IMG/VR virus record: IMGVR_UViG_3300037042_001463
Coordinates: 1 to 23,244 of that record
Source: a virus
DNA length: 23,244 bases
Direction: 5' to 3' (one strand)
How positions within the stretch are numbered: position 1 is the stretch's first letter; the number at the start of each line of letters is the position of its first letter. A program made the translations under genes and the position numbers. A model generated the notes under the pieces. It had not been told where the DNA came from, searched no databases, and worked only from the letters and a program-made list of their open reading frames with translations. Positions 11,381 to 21,200 of this stretch are shown one piece after another.

Positions 11381-12286
11381 TTATGAGTATAACACGATTT
11401 CGTTACCGTATAGGTAATTAACACCAAACTTCAAAGAAGTTGCAAATCTCTCGGTTCTTGCACCAGAGATGTTTCTTTGTGGTATGATGATGATTTCGTC
11501 CCAATCAGAAACTAAGTCTGTTAAGAAGAATACTTTATCAGAGTTGAAAGCAATCATTTGTTTTGCTAACAAACCTGAAGTTGGGATAAGTCTGAATCCT
11601 AAGTAGTTCAACTCTTTGTCACCAACCATGAATAATCCACCTTGTGTAGATGCTTGTGCTTGTTTGTAAGCGAAAGCGATTTCTTGTGAAACAAAGATTT
11701 TGAAGTTAGCTTCTTGTCTAACTACTGCAGGAACTGCTTCAAGAATTCTGTTTAACTCACCGATAACGTTAGAAGCAACGATAGAAGATGCAGTAGCAGT
11801 TACATCGATAACTGAACCGTCAGCTAAAAGTTGTTTTACTAAACCATCACAAAGTGAGTAAGGGTAAGATGCAGTTGCAGTGTTACCTTGGAACATAGTT
11901 AATTCTAAGTCAGAAGCAACTTTCTCAGCAACGTAGTTAACTACGAAGTCAGCATATGATGTTGGCATCACTTCTTCGTTGTTAGAACCTGCTCTTAATT
12001 GTAGTGATAAGTAGTTAGCTTCGAATGTTGTTGCGCAATATTCTAAGTTAACTTTAAGGTCACAAACCTCCATAGTTTTTTGATTAAGTGTTCCTTCACC
12101 TGTTGCAGAGAATGAACAATCATCAGCTTGTAAGATGTTACCTAAATCCGAGTAAGCTAATTTGATTTTCGATTTAACATTCGGAATCAAAGATAACTCA
12201 TTTTTAGCAACACCAGTTGTAAGAACTTTTCTGAAGAAACCTTCAGCGTCCTTACCGTAAAATGTAGTATTGTCTGTTAAAGCCAT
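11381..12286 (-). CDS. Major capsid protein (HK97-fold candidate)
   Basis: The protein has 301 residues. The pattern fits major capsid proteins of Bacteroidota phages: a short N-arm (MALTDNTTFYGKDAEGFFRK), an early beta segment (SKIKLAYSDLGNILQADDCS), a long spine-like helix (SYADFVVNYVAEKVASDLEL), a central domain with FKIFVSQEIAFAYKQAQ, and a C-terminal strand ending GVNYLYGNEIVLYS. There is no N-terminal scaffold extension, which agrees with scaffolding being supplied by the upstream protease/scaffold gene. The leader ends in nine A bases directly before the ATG, as expected for very high translation in Bacteroidota. Intergenic spacing is 62 bases upstream and 32 downstream. The fold assignment is from pattern and context, not a search. 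Confidence 0.78.
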   Translation of the reverse strand: MALTDNTTFYGKDAEGFFRKVLTTGVAKNELSLIPNVKSKIKLAYSDLGNILQADDCSFSATGEGTLNQKTMEVCDLKVNLEYCATTFEANYLSLQLRAGSNNEEVMPTSYADFVVNYVAEKVASDLELTMFQGNTATASYPYSLCDGLVKQLLADGSVIDVTATASSIVASNVIGELNRILEAVPAVVRQEANFKIFVSQEIAFAYKQAQASTQGGLFMVGDKELNYLGFRLIPTSGLLAKQMIAFNSDKVFFLTDLVSDWDEIIIIPQRNISGARTERFATSLKFGVNYLYGNEIVLYS

Positions 12287-12321
12287 TTTTTTTTAAGTTT
12301 ATTTTTTGTGGTTTCTATACA

Positions 12322-12330
12322 ATATGTTAA
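12322..12330 (-). promoter_or_regulatory. TTAACATAT element upstream of the capsid gene
   Basis: TTAACATAT followed by TGTATAGAAAC lies 35 bases before the capsid ATG. The same TTAACATAT, with TAGAAAC close behind, occurs upstream of the plus-strand head-associated gene at 2167. Directly before it, AAAAACCAGGTTTTT (12329-12343) could form a weak hairpin with a T-run that overlaps this element. Candidate capsid promoter. Confidence 0.4.
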
Positions 12331-12343
12331 AAACCTGGTTTTT
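12329..12343 (-). repeat. Short inverted repeat between protease/scaffold and capsid genes
   Basis: AAAAACC and GGTTTTT flank a single base. As RNA it would fold only as a 5-bp A-U stem with a 5-base loop, so it is at best a weak or partial terminator. It lies 5 bases beyond the stop of the protease/scaffold gene, just before the TTAACATAT element. Confidence 0.35.
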
Positions 12344-12348
12344 GTTTT

Positions 12349-13386
12349 TTACTTTGATTTAGCAAAAGCTTTGATACGAGCTTCAATAGATGCAAACTTA
12401 GAATCAATCTTCAAGTCTTCTTGTTTCTTGATACTTCCTGTTGCAGGTATTGAACTAAACTTCTCGTCAACTGATGCTCGAAAGGAGTTTAACTCTTCGT
12501 CTTTGTTTTCTAATGCTGATTTAAGTGCAGTGATTTCTTCCATCAATTCTGCAAATCTTGCGTCAATCATCATAGATACTTCTTCTGAAGTAAGTGCTTG
12601 AGGTGCACCTGGTTCAACTGCTAAGTCTTCCGCGTCTTCTTCAACTGAAGAAACTTGAATCTCAACAACTTCACCATTTCTTGTAGTCACAATAGTGCCA
12701 TCTTCTAAAACGTGGTCAGCATCAGGAGCCAACTCAGTAAGAGCTTCATCTATATAGATAATTGTGCCCATTCCGAATTCACCATCCCAATAAACAGTCA
12801 CACCATCTTTAAGAACGGCTGTTCCTAATTTGATTTGTTTTTCCATTACTTGTTCTTTATTTTTTAGTGATAATTCTAAATCAGCTAAGATTTCTACAGA
12901 GAAACCTTTCACTTCTTCATTCTTAACTTTGTCTTTCCAAAAGTCTGAGTCTTTAACCTTAACACCACCAAACCAAGTTCCTTCTGGTAAGTCAAAGCCT
13001 AAGCCTCTACTTTTGTCTTGCTCATTTTCAATAAGCCAATTCTGTGCTACAAATGCGTCAACCTTCTCATTAGTGTGCATAAAGTTTATGTTCTTATTAT
13101 TAAGGTCTTCGTTAAACTTTGTAGCTATTTTTTCAATTTCTTCTTTGCCGAATCTAACATAGTATTCACCGTTTTGCTCATCAAACCTATAGATAAGCAT
13201 GTTAGGTATTAAAAATGGTCCATAAAGCATTTGCTTGTCAGTATCCGATTTGAACAACATAGGATTTTGTTTAGCCAGTTTAATCCAGTTCACTTTTATT
13301 GCTGGGTCATCAACTAAACTTATCATTCCAACACCCTGACTTTCGTCTGTTAGAACTATATCGTAGATAGGTAAATCTTTGTTCAT
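12349..13386 (-). CDS. Prohead protease/scaffold fusion (XkdF-like)
   Basis: The protein has 345 residues. The N-terminus (PIYDIVLTDESQGVGMISLV, then DDPAIKVNWI) and the segment RLGF-type 'M-H-T' (H104) through KGFSVEIL (S163) match the XkdF-like serine protease pattern, in which a His and a Ser of a 'GFS-V-E' motif act in prohead maturation. Residues about 183-246 (IKLGTAVLKDGVTVYWDGEF, later DADHVLEDGTIVTTRNGEV) form a small beta domain common in such phage proteins. Residues about 265-345 are a charged coiled coil (SMMIDARFAELMEEITALKS), suited to scaffolding. A protease joined to a scaffold and placed before the capsid gene is a known arrangement. The likely third catalytic residue was not identified. 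A possible internal start lies at M181. Confidence 0.76.
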   Translation of the reverse strand: MNKDLPIYDIVLTDESQGVGMISLVDDPAIKVNWIKLAKQNPMLFKSDTDKQMLYGPFLIPNMLIYRFDEQNGEYYVRFGKEEIEKIATKFNEDLNNKNINFMHTNEKVDAFVAQNWLIENEQDKSRGLGFDLPEGTWFGGVKVKDSDFWKDKVKNEEVKGFSVEILADLELSLKNKEQVMEKQIKLGTAVLKDGVTVYWDGEFGMGTIIYIDEALTELAPDADHVLEDGTIVTTRNGEVVEIQVSSVEEDAEDLAVEPGAPQALTSEEVSMMIDARFAELMEEITALKSALENKDEELNSFRASVDEKFSSIPATGSIKKQEDLKIDSKFASIEARIKAFAKSK

Positions 13387-13391
13387 ACTCT

Positions 13392-13400
13392 ATATGTTAT
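13392..13400 (-). promoter_or_regulatory. ATAACATAT element just before the protease/scaffold start
   Basis: ATAACATATAGAGT precedes the ATG at 13386, leaving only 5 bases between the nine-base word and the start. The word is identical to the one before the portal unit. If it were a -10-like promoter core, the transcript would be almost leaderless. That is a reason for doubt, and a translation-leader role is an alternative. Confidence 0.3.
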
Positions 13401-13455
13401 TTTTTGTAAATGTGTTTTTTCTAAAACATGCAACATAATGATACTAACTACCCCC

Positions 13456-16400
13456 TTATCCGAAAGTTGAGTTATCTTCCAATACCCTAACTCTATCTTG
13501 AGCTGATGTTATATCACTTTCTAAGACATAAACTTTCTGGAATGTTGCACTATTTCCAGTTGTTGTAGTAGTTGTTGTTTCACCTCCGCCTGTAGCTTGT
13601 GCTGTAAATGAAGTAAAGCCAGCTGTAGATGCTAATGCACTTTGTGCTACAGAACCACCTGAACCAGAGACACCTGCATCACCTAATGATGATGGTTGAT
13701 TTGTGCTTAAACCAGTTTCGTCAAACTTAACTTTTTTGATTGCTGCTACTTGTGCTCCTGTTGTAGCTAATACTAAAGCAGCTAAGGCAGCACCTACAAT
13801 TGGACCTGCAATAGGACCTAACTGAAATGCTCCTGCAAATGCTTGAGCCGCTCCTTGTAAACCAGAAACGATTGCTTGAGCCACTTTAAGGTTTTGTTCC
13901 TTTTTAAATAGTTTTTTCTGACCTAAAATAGTTTCGTCATTTAGTTTATTATTCAAAGTATTGACAGCGGTTGTTCTATCTTCTGCAAGTTTTTCAGTTA
14001 ACTGATTATATTGTTCTTGATTAATTAAACCTTGGTCAAAAGAGGCTTTTGCTGTTTCTAACTCTGTATTGTATCTGTCGTTTAAAACATCTTCTTGTTG
14101 TTGATTAGTCTCTTTCAGTATTTGTATTCTTCTATCTTCAGTTGCCTTTTGTGCGTCTAATATACTTTGAAACAAACCTAAGATAACAGAAGATATATCA
14201 CCAAAAGCCTGAGATATCTCATCTAACTTATCAAGCTTATACTTTTGAACATCTTCTAAAGCTTTTTTCTCAGCGCTTGTCTCTTCGTTTCTAAACTTCT
14301 GATTTATCTCTTTTTGTTTTACATTTGACTCTTCTAAGTTGTTTACATTTGTTTGATAAAGTGATGAAGCGTCAGAAGCTTTATCGTCATTAGCTTTTGT
14401 ATCAAGAGCGACAGACTTTTTGTTGAAATCTTCTTGTGTTATTAAGTTATCATCAAGTTGTTTTTTCAAAGCTGCTTTTTCAGCACTATACTTATCTTGA
14501 TTATACTTTAAGTTCAAGTCACTAACCTTCTTCAAATATTCTTCCTCTGATATTTCTTCATTTTTCAAGCTTTCATCAAAAGCATCTCTTTCAGCTTTGT
14601 ATCTTCTTTGTCTATCAAGTTCAGTCAGACCAAATTCTTTAGTCAATAGCTCTTCAAAGTTACCTAACTTCTTAGTGTTTTCTGCATTTAACTGCTCAAT
14701 TTCAAGAGCTTCTTGTAACTTAAGTATTTCTTTTTGCTTTTCAAGTCTAACAGTCAAATAGTTTAAGTAGAACTTAATCCTATCTTGATTGTTCTTTGCA
14801 TCAAAATCTAACTGGTCTTGAGCCAATTGTCTTTCTCTCAAAACTAAACTTTCGCGTGAGTCAGCTGTATTCTGGTCACCAAACAATAACTCTTTTTGTA
14901 GAATATCGTTTATCTGTTTAAGTTTAGCAGATTGTTCTTCTCGTAATTTAGTTTCTTCATCAATCAATGCTTTCTTTTTCTCAAAGTAGAAAAGTTCAAG
15001 CGCATCCTGTGCTTGTTTTGTTTCAGTTTCAAGTTGAGTGATAAGTTTCTGCTTTTCTTTACCTAATACTTTACTGTTTTGAACATCTTTCTTTCTAAAC
15101 TCAATAATAGCATCTAACTTTTCTTGTTCTTGTTCTTTTTCAAATTCAACTTCCTGTAACTTAGTAGTGAACTTAGATTTAGTCAAGTCATCAACAAACT
15201 TTTTCTCAATAGCATTTAACTCATCAAGTCTTGTTTTAACCTGACTTTTAATCTCATCGTAAGCTCTTTTATATTGCTCTCTTGCTTTATCTAAGGCCGC
15301 TTGTCTTTCTCTCTGTGCTTGTTCAGCTGCTCTTTGTTGTTCTTCAAGTTGTTTTTTCTCAGCCTCTTGTTGTATTTTAATTTGGTCTTGTAGTGCTTTT
15401 TCTAAAGCTGCTCTGGTCTTTTGAAAAGATGTGATAAGTGTTTGTAAATTTTGTGCAAGTGTTTCATCTTGCGATTTACTTGATTGTTTTAAGAATTGTT
15501 TTTGTTTAGTCAAGTAGTCAATATAAAATCTTGTAGTAGCTTGTTCTTCTTTGATTCTACCTTCTTCTTGTGTAATTTTTTTAGCAGCAACATCAGCGGA
15601 AATTGCCGCTCTTTCTGTAGCTAATCTATTTCTCAAATCATCTAACTGACCTTGACCGACTTTAAAAGTCTCTGTTCTAAATTGCTGTGACTTACCTATG
15701 AAGATACCATATTCATCGTATTCAGAAACCTCTCTAACAAGAACTTGTCTTTGAGCTGTATAAGCTTGTCTATATTTTTCAAACTCGTCTAAAAGTAAAG
15801 CATTAGCATCTTGTGCTGATTCTGTTTGTTTTTCTAAAGCGTCTTGTTGTAGACCTAAAACCTCAGCAGCTAACTCTTTTTCTAATTCGGCTCTTTTTTT
15901 CGAATCTTTTTCTTGTAGTATTTCTAATTCTTTTCTTGTTCTATACAACTCTATGAAGTCATCAGACTGTTGCTTCAAAATATCAGACTGTTCGAGTATC
16001 GCACTATTAGTTTCATCTATATTAGTTTTAGCAGTCTTTTGACCATCACTAAAAATGAATAAAGCTGATATTAAAGCTGTTAAGCCAACAACAACTAAAC
16101 CTATAGGATTAGCCGCGAGTGCTGCAGTAAATCCAGTAGTTGCTACTGCGGCACCTTCGGTAGCTACAGTATCAGTTACCATAGCAGCAGCGTGTGCATT
16201 AACACCGGTAGTATTTGCGGCCTGAGCCGCTGTGTTAATAGTTGTCGTAGCCGCCTCTGATGCATCAGCGGCTGTTGATGTCTCTTGAACTGCTAAGTCA
16301 GCAGACCTTGCTGTAGTCAATGAATTCAAGCCTGCGGTTATCTGAGCGATTGAATCTGATAAACCACCGAAACCTTGTATAGCTTGTGTAACAAAAAGTA

Positions 16401-17025
16401 AACCCTGAAGTTTTTCTAAAGCTTGTTTAGCACTTTCAGATTCAACCCCAAACAATTTCATCGCACCAACTACACCTTGTAAACCAGTAACACCTATGTT
16501 CACAACACCAGTTAAAGCACCACCTAATCTTTCTGTTGCATTACCAGCTAAGGCAGTTACAACATTATTAGTATCTGCTATCTGGTCTCTTAATTCACCG
16601 GCTCTAACAGATAATTGCTGAAATCTTGCCGTGCCAGGTTCTAAGTTTTGTAATTCTTGAACGATTTGTCTGAGTTCATTTCTTAGTGACGTCGAGCTTG
16701 TTGTTGCTTGATCGAGTGAGGTTTCAAGTATCTGACCTGTTGTAGAAGCAGCTTGAGTAGTATTTGTAAAAGTTGTGTTTAATTCTTTTGTGGTTTTATT
16801 AACATCACCTAAGTTTTTATTAAGAACAGCAGCATCATCCGATACCGCACCTAAAACTCTCTCTAAATTCTGTGCTTGATTTTTCAAAAAACCAAAATCT
16901 TTAGATGTTTTATCTACGTTTTGCAGCTGTTTATTAGTATCAGCAAGTGCTTGTTCTAATTGGCCAATAGTTGAAACTGTTTGTTCAATACCATTGACTT
17001 TGACGTTTAATTCAAATTGAGCCAT
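13456..17025 (-). CDS. Tail tape measure protein
   Basis: The protein has 1189 residues. Residues 1-80 are heptad-like (GQLEQALADTNKQLQNVDKT). Residues about 300-328 form one hydrophobic segment (ANPIGLVVVGLTALISALFI). Residues about 340-1040 are very long, charged, coiled-coil sequence rich in Glu, Lys and Gln (KKQLEEQQRAAEQAQRERQA). Residues about 1048-1095 are Ala/Gly-rich and hydrophobic (GAAQAFAGAFQLGPIAGPIV), followed by a Ser/Thr/Gly tail. This is the hallmark of tape measure proteins, which set tail length and enter the host envelope at infection. By the common rule of about 0.15 nm per residue it would correspond to a tail of roughly 180 nm. It lies downstream of the distal tail genes and upstream of the protease/scaffold gene, the reverse of the usual order. 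Only 4 bases separate it from the upstream gene. Confidence 0.87.
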   Translation of the reverse strand: MAQFELNVKVNGIEQTVSTIGQLEQALADTNKQLQNVDKTSKDFGFLKNQAQNLERVLGAVSDDAAVLNKNLGDVNKTTKELNTTFTNTTQAASTTGQILETSLDQATTSSTSLRNELRQIVQELQNLEPGTARFQQLSVRAGELRDQIADTNNVVTALAGNATERLGGALTGVVNIGVTGLQGVVGAMKLFGVESESAKQALEKLQGLLFVTQAIQGFGGLSDSIAQITAGLNSLTTARSADLAVQETSTAADASEAATTTINTAAQAANTTGVNAHAAAMVTDTVATEGAAVATTGFTAALAANPIGLVVVGLTALISALFIFSDGQKTAKTNIDETNSAILEQSDILKQQSDDFIELYRTRKELEILQEKDSKKRAELEKELAAEVLGLQQDALEKQTESAQDANALLLDEFEKYRQAYTAQRQVLVREVSEYDEYGIFIGKSQQFRTETFKVGQGQLDDLRNRLATERAAISADVAAKKITQEEGRIKEEQATTRFYIDYLTKQKQFLKQSSKSQDETLAQNLQTLITSFQKTRAALEKALQDQIKIQQEAEKKQLEEQQRAAEQAQRERQAALDKAREQYKRAYDEIKSQVKTRLDELNAIEKKFVDDLTKSKFTTKLQEVEFEKEQEQEKLDAIIEFRKKDVQNSKVLGKEKQKLITQLETETKQAQDALELFYFEKKKALIDEETKLREEQSAKLKQINDILQKELLFGDQNTADSRESLVLRERQLAQDQLDFDAKNNQDRIKFYLNYLTVRLEKQKEILKLQEALEIEQLNAENTKKLGNFEELLTKEFGLTELDRQRRYKAERDAFDESLKNEEISEEEYLKKVSDLNLKYNQDKYSAEKAALKKQLDDNLITQEDFNKKSVALDTKANDDKASDASSLYQTNVNNLEESNVKQKEINQKFRNEETSAEKKALEDVQKYKLDKLDEISQAFGDISSVILGLFQSILDAQKATEDRRIQILKETNQQQEDVLNDRYNTELETAKASFDQGLINQEQYNQLTEKLAEDRTTAVNTLNNKLNDETILGQKKLFKKEQNLKVAQAIVSGLQGAAQAFAGAFQLGPIAGPIVGAALAALVLATTGAQVAAIKKVKFDETGLSTNQPSSLGDAGVSGSGGSVAQSALASTAGFTSFTAQATGGGETTTTTTTGNSATFQKVYVLESDITSAQDRVRVLEDNSTFG

Positions 17026-17029
17026 CGTT

Positions 17030-18190
17030 TTACACTATATTTATTAGTCTGTGGTATGAATAAGAACATAACCACTGTATTGTTGTTGTGCCAACACCTG
17101 TGACACTTACATAAACACCTGAAGCATCAGCAGACATTTCAACATCTGGAGAAGCACCTGGCCAGTTAGCACTTGAAGCATTCAATATAGGAACGCCAAC
17201 CTCTGTTATTGTTCCAGAATCATTTATTGTATAACATCCTATAATCTCTGCGTGATAAGCATAAACCGCTGCATCAATAACAGTTCCAACTAAATAAGCC
17301 TTCACCTGAACAATTTCACCTAATCCAACCCAAGGTATTGAAACGATGTCTGTAGTAAGTGCATCTGATGTTCTTAAAAGAGCTTGTGCTGTAATCCAGT
17401 CACTTCTATCATACTGATTTGAACCATCATCTGATACACCTCTGATTGCTAATTGTTTACCAGCATAAACCGTCTCAGTATCATAGTCAAACTTATTATA
17501 ACCTAAACCTAAGTGAACAACTGCGTTCAATGAGTCAGCTACTTTAACATTTTGACCACCAATAACAACTGTTGAAGAACAATTTGACATTGATGCTGAT
17601 ACAGAACCTATAAACACACTATCGATGTTTCCAACACCTACAAATGATGTGCTTCTTGAATTTAAGTGTAGGCCTCTATCTTTGGTAGTTATTGATGATG
17701 ATGAGTGTATTTGTAAAGGTGCATTGTTTGCCAATATACCATTAGTTGTAAGAATACCGTTTGTAGTTTCTCTTAACACAACACCACCATTAACGTTGAT
17801 TGTTGCATAATTGGTAGATGAACCACCTAAGTAAAGGTCTTTCCATCTAAGAGAAGTATTACCTAAATCTGTAAAGTAACCAGTTCTACGTGTAACAGCA
17901 TCTGCTGAATAAGTAGAACCGATTTGAATGTTTGGTGAATTGAAAACAAATACAGCCGCAGTTGATGCAGTTGAGCCAGAAGATGTTCCGGTTGCAATCT
18001 GTAACACACCGTTGTTTGTTCTAACATAAACTTTATCATCAGTAACATTTACGCCAAACTCACCTATGTAAAGGTCACTTGCAAGCCAAGTTTCGTCAGT
18101 GTGGTCATTTGAAACTGGCACTGTAAAAGTTTGACCAGCTGTTGAGAGTGCGTGATTTATAATCCTACTATATTGTTCTATTTTCGCCAT
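17030..18190 (-). CDS. Tail fibre-like protein between tail hub and tape measure
   Basis: The protein has 386 residues. Near the N-terminus, DLYIGEFGVNVTDDKVYVRT (39-58) is the 'G-E-x-G-V-N-x-x-D-x-x-x-Y' motif common at the head of phage tail fibre and baseplate proteins. LGNTSLRWKDLYLG (109-122) matches the 'R-W-K-D-L-Y-L' motif of fibre shafts. The centre is Ser/Thr/Asn-rich with beta-helix-like repeats. The C-terminal 100 residues form a beta domain ending TTIQWLCSYSYHRLINIV. No enzymatic motif is seen. It probably forms a short fibre or a side appendage of the distal tail. Its neighbours are the 1250-residue hub-like gene (33-base gap) and the tape measure (4-base gap), whereas the other fibres lie far downstream. 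Confidence 0.68.
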   Translation of the reverse strand: MAKIEQYSRIINHALSTAGQTFTVPVSNDHTDETWLASDLYIGEFGVNVTDDKVYVRTNNGVLQIATGTSSGSTASTAAVFVFNSPNIQIGSTYSADAVTRRTGYFTDLGNTSLRWKDLYLGGSSTNYATINVNGGVVLRETTNGILTTNGILANNAPLQIHSSSSITTKDRGLHLNSRSTSFVGVGNIDSVFIGSVSASMSNCSSTVVIGGQNVKVADSLNAVVHLGLGYNKFDYDTETVYAGKQLAIRGVSDDGSNQYDRSDWITAQALLRTSDALTTDIVSIPWVGLGEIVQVKAYLVGTVIDAAVYAYHAEIIGCYTINDSGTITEVGVPILNASSANWPGASPDVEMSADASGVYVSVTGVGTTTIQWLCSYSYHRLINIV

Positions 18191-18223
18191 ATCTAAATAT
18201 ATCTTTTTCTAAACTAAGTGTTT

Positions 18224-21200
18224 TTATCTGAGCTGTGCTCTTGTTCTTATAACATCTACAAAAGATTGAGTTGCAATACTTGTTTCATAACCAGTTGTTA
18301 AGTTAGTTCTTGGATTAGGATTAACTAAAGTAGAAACACCTAACTCTTGAACATCAGGAAGTATCATATTCAATCCTGAGTTGATTACATTTTCAAATGT
18401 GTTTGTGCCTGCAGATATAACAACATCTTCACCAGCATTTATAACTGTCGGTGTTGTAGAAGCAGAATGTCTAACTAAAGCAGTATCTCTACCACCATTT
18501 ATCACATTTGATTTTGATACAGGAAGACCATTAACATATCTGATGTTGTTGATGTAAGTCACGTTTGATTCAGACACATACTTTTTGTCTGTTCCGATTA
18601 TAGTCACATTCTTTACAGAACCAACAACAAAGTTACCAGAACCACCAGAGATGTTTACATTCTCAGCAAAGTCACCGATTGAGTTTTCATTACCAGTGAT
18701 GTTAATGTTTTTAGAACCTGCTGCTATAAAGTTAGAAAGACCATTTGTTTGAATAGTTACAGAGTTAGAAAGATTAACACCAGCAGCTGAGTTCATAAAA
18801 CCTATCTCAGGTCTTTTACGAGAAGGTGCAATCTGAACACTTGTAACTGAAACAGGTCTTGTTGTATCTACTTGTGTTGTAAATACATTATCAACAGTTC
18901 CCCAAGCATCTACAATAAGTGATTCTCTACTAAATTTAGTAGGTGACTTTATCTTTAAAAACTCACACTTTGTTAGACCATCAGAGTTAGGATTGTAATC
19001 AACAATCTTTTGTAGTCTGAGCCAGTGATTATCAATAAGATACACTTTTCTGAAATCTAAATCATAAACATCTTTAGGTGTTAAGGCAACATTAGCAACA
19101 ACCACTTTAGAAGTAGGGTCAGATACTTCGTTAACAAAGTTAGACCAGTATTTGTTATAAAGGTTCTCATTAGTCCATCTCGCATAGTCATAGTAAACAA
19201 AGTCACCATTCTCCATATTATACCAGTTTATGTCGTGAATCGGATCCTGTGGTGAATCAACAGTTCCAGCATAAGGATACTGATTGTAAATAGAAGCTGA
19301 CGCAGATGCAATTGTAGAGTTAGAACCTGATAAGATTTCCCAGCCAAACTGATTAGGATGACTTGCATTATCTAAGTTAACTTTAGCACCACCTCTTTGA
19401 GCTGTGTAAGGTCTCATACCACCCCATATAAGAATACGAGGCATTGAGTTAGATACTGGTTTGAATGAGCCATTACTTTCTCTTTGTAGAATAGCACCCA
19501 TCACAACATCTGAGCCAGCAGGGTTGTTAATCATAACAGTAGAACCAAAAGGCAAACTAACTTTAGTTTCATTCTTTAAGAAGTCATTGTTGATTTCTTT
19601 TTTGTAATATTGATAAGCCCTGCTTCTATCTTCTTTAAATCTTTTGTTCCAGTAATCAGACTCTTCTTTGTTTTCAAATGTGTAGTATTTAGCAATCAAC
19701 TCACCTAATGGTATAATCTCAACAGAAGTGTTATCTATCTTATCAGTCCAATCTACAAACTGAGAAGAAGTTGTGCCTAAATAGTAAAAGTCATCACGAG
19801 GTTCAATGTAGTAGTATTTGTCGATTTGTTTGTCTTCTTGAATGTGTAGATTGAACATCTTAATTATACCGATAAGAAAGTCTTTTGCATCCATATCTTT
19901 AGGTAGAATAGATGTCATCGGAAGTGATGATCCTTCAACAGTTCTTGGTGACGGATCGTTAAAGATATAACTTTGGCCATCAACTCTTAAATACCATTCA
20001 CCAATAATTGCTTTAGCAATCTCAGGACCACCTGATTGATTAAAACAAAAAGAAGCTTTTCTACCTAAGTTTGTTTGACAAGCAGGTGAGCCAGCATAAG
20101 CTTGAACATGGTGTGATAATTCAACCCATACCTCATCACCTTCTTTAAAGTATTTAGAACCAGATGTTACTGTAAGTTCTTGGTTTCTCCAGCCAACTGG
20201 TTGATAACGACCAAAGTTTACCCAGTTCTCATTTGTTGGTGAATAGAATGATGAGTTGTTCATAATAAAGTTTTGAACATTCTCACCGAGGTTTTGAACA
20301 ACACCATCTCTTAATCTTTTGATTGTAGCCTTTACCTGCATACCGAATGTATAGATGTTAGTTGCACTAAAAGGACCTGGTCCTGAATCAAAAGCATTCG
20401 TATAAGTTTCACCACCTGAACCAGGATAGTATTTGTATGTAGTTAAGTTAAACGATGCAGTTCCATTACCTGGTGATGCACCAAAGCCATTCATATCAGT
20501 CCAAGCTGTTAACTTAATAACAGATGTTAAATCATATTCACCTGTGTCTTGAACAACCCACTTATAAGTAACATTATCCCAGTTACCATATGAACCACCT
20601 TCTGTAATACCATTGTCATAGAATGAGACCGTTCCAAAGCCACCTGATTCACTTAAGAAAGGAAATTTAGAAGGTGTGTTTTTAGAAAAGATAGAAGCAG
20701 TCGCAGTTGATGTAGTTCCTAATTGTGGATAATACCAATTAGATGTGCCTAAGTAAGAAGCACCTGTTAAATAAGATTGAGTTGAACCAACCCAGAACTT
20801 TCTTTCTTTATACTCAGAAGGATTTAAATCATAAGATGGTTTCTTTTGAACTAAGATTAATCTTTTAAAGAACTGACTATTCAAAAAGGTTGAAGAGTAT
20901 TGTGACTTTGTTTCTTTAAAGATTTTATCCCATATCTCTTTTAAGTAAATACCTGGCACAAAACTGGTTACAGGAAATGAGTTGTAATCATACTCATCAC
21001 CCCACGAAATCATAGGATAAACATAACCACGACCAGTTGCAGTTCTTTTTGCAATAGTTCCTAATGTGCCTGTGTATCCTGATGGTAGTAACATCATAGG
21101 ATACATATAGTTTACAGAAAACTGAGTAGATGAAAGAACATCTGTTACTTGCCACTCACCACGAGCCGACATAAAATTACCATTCACTGTTAAATTAGGC

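Noticed and set aside
11360-11385. Terminator between capsid and tail tube genes (TCCTTTAAGGA palindrome beside a T-run)
   Set aside because: The palindrome has only a one-base centre and cannot fold as a proper hairpin; on the transcribed strand the adjacent run is A, not T.
12830-13212. Plus-strand ORFs opposite the protease/scaffold gene
   Set aside because: They are antisense shadows with hydrophobic, Phe/Ser/Cys-rich, biased composition and no leader.
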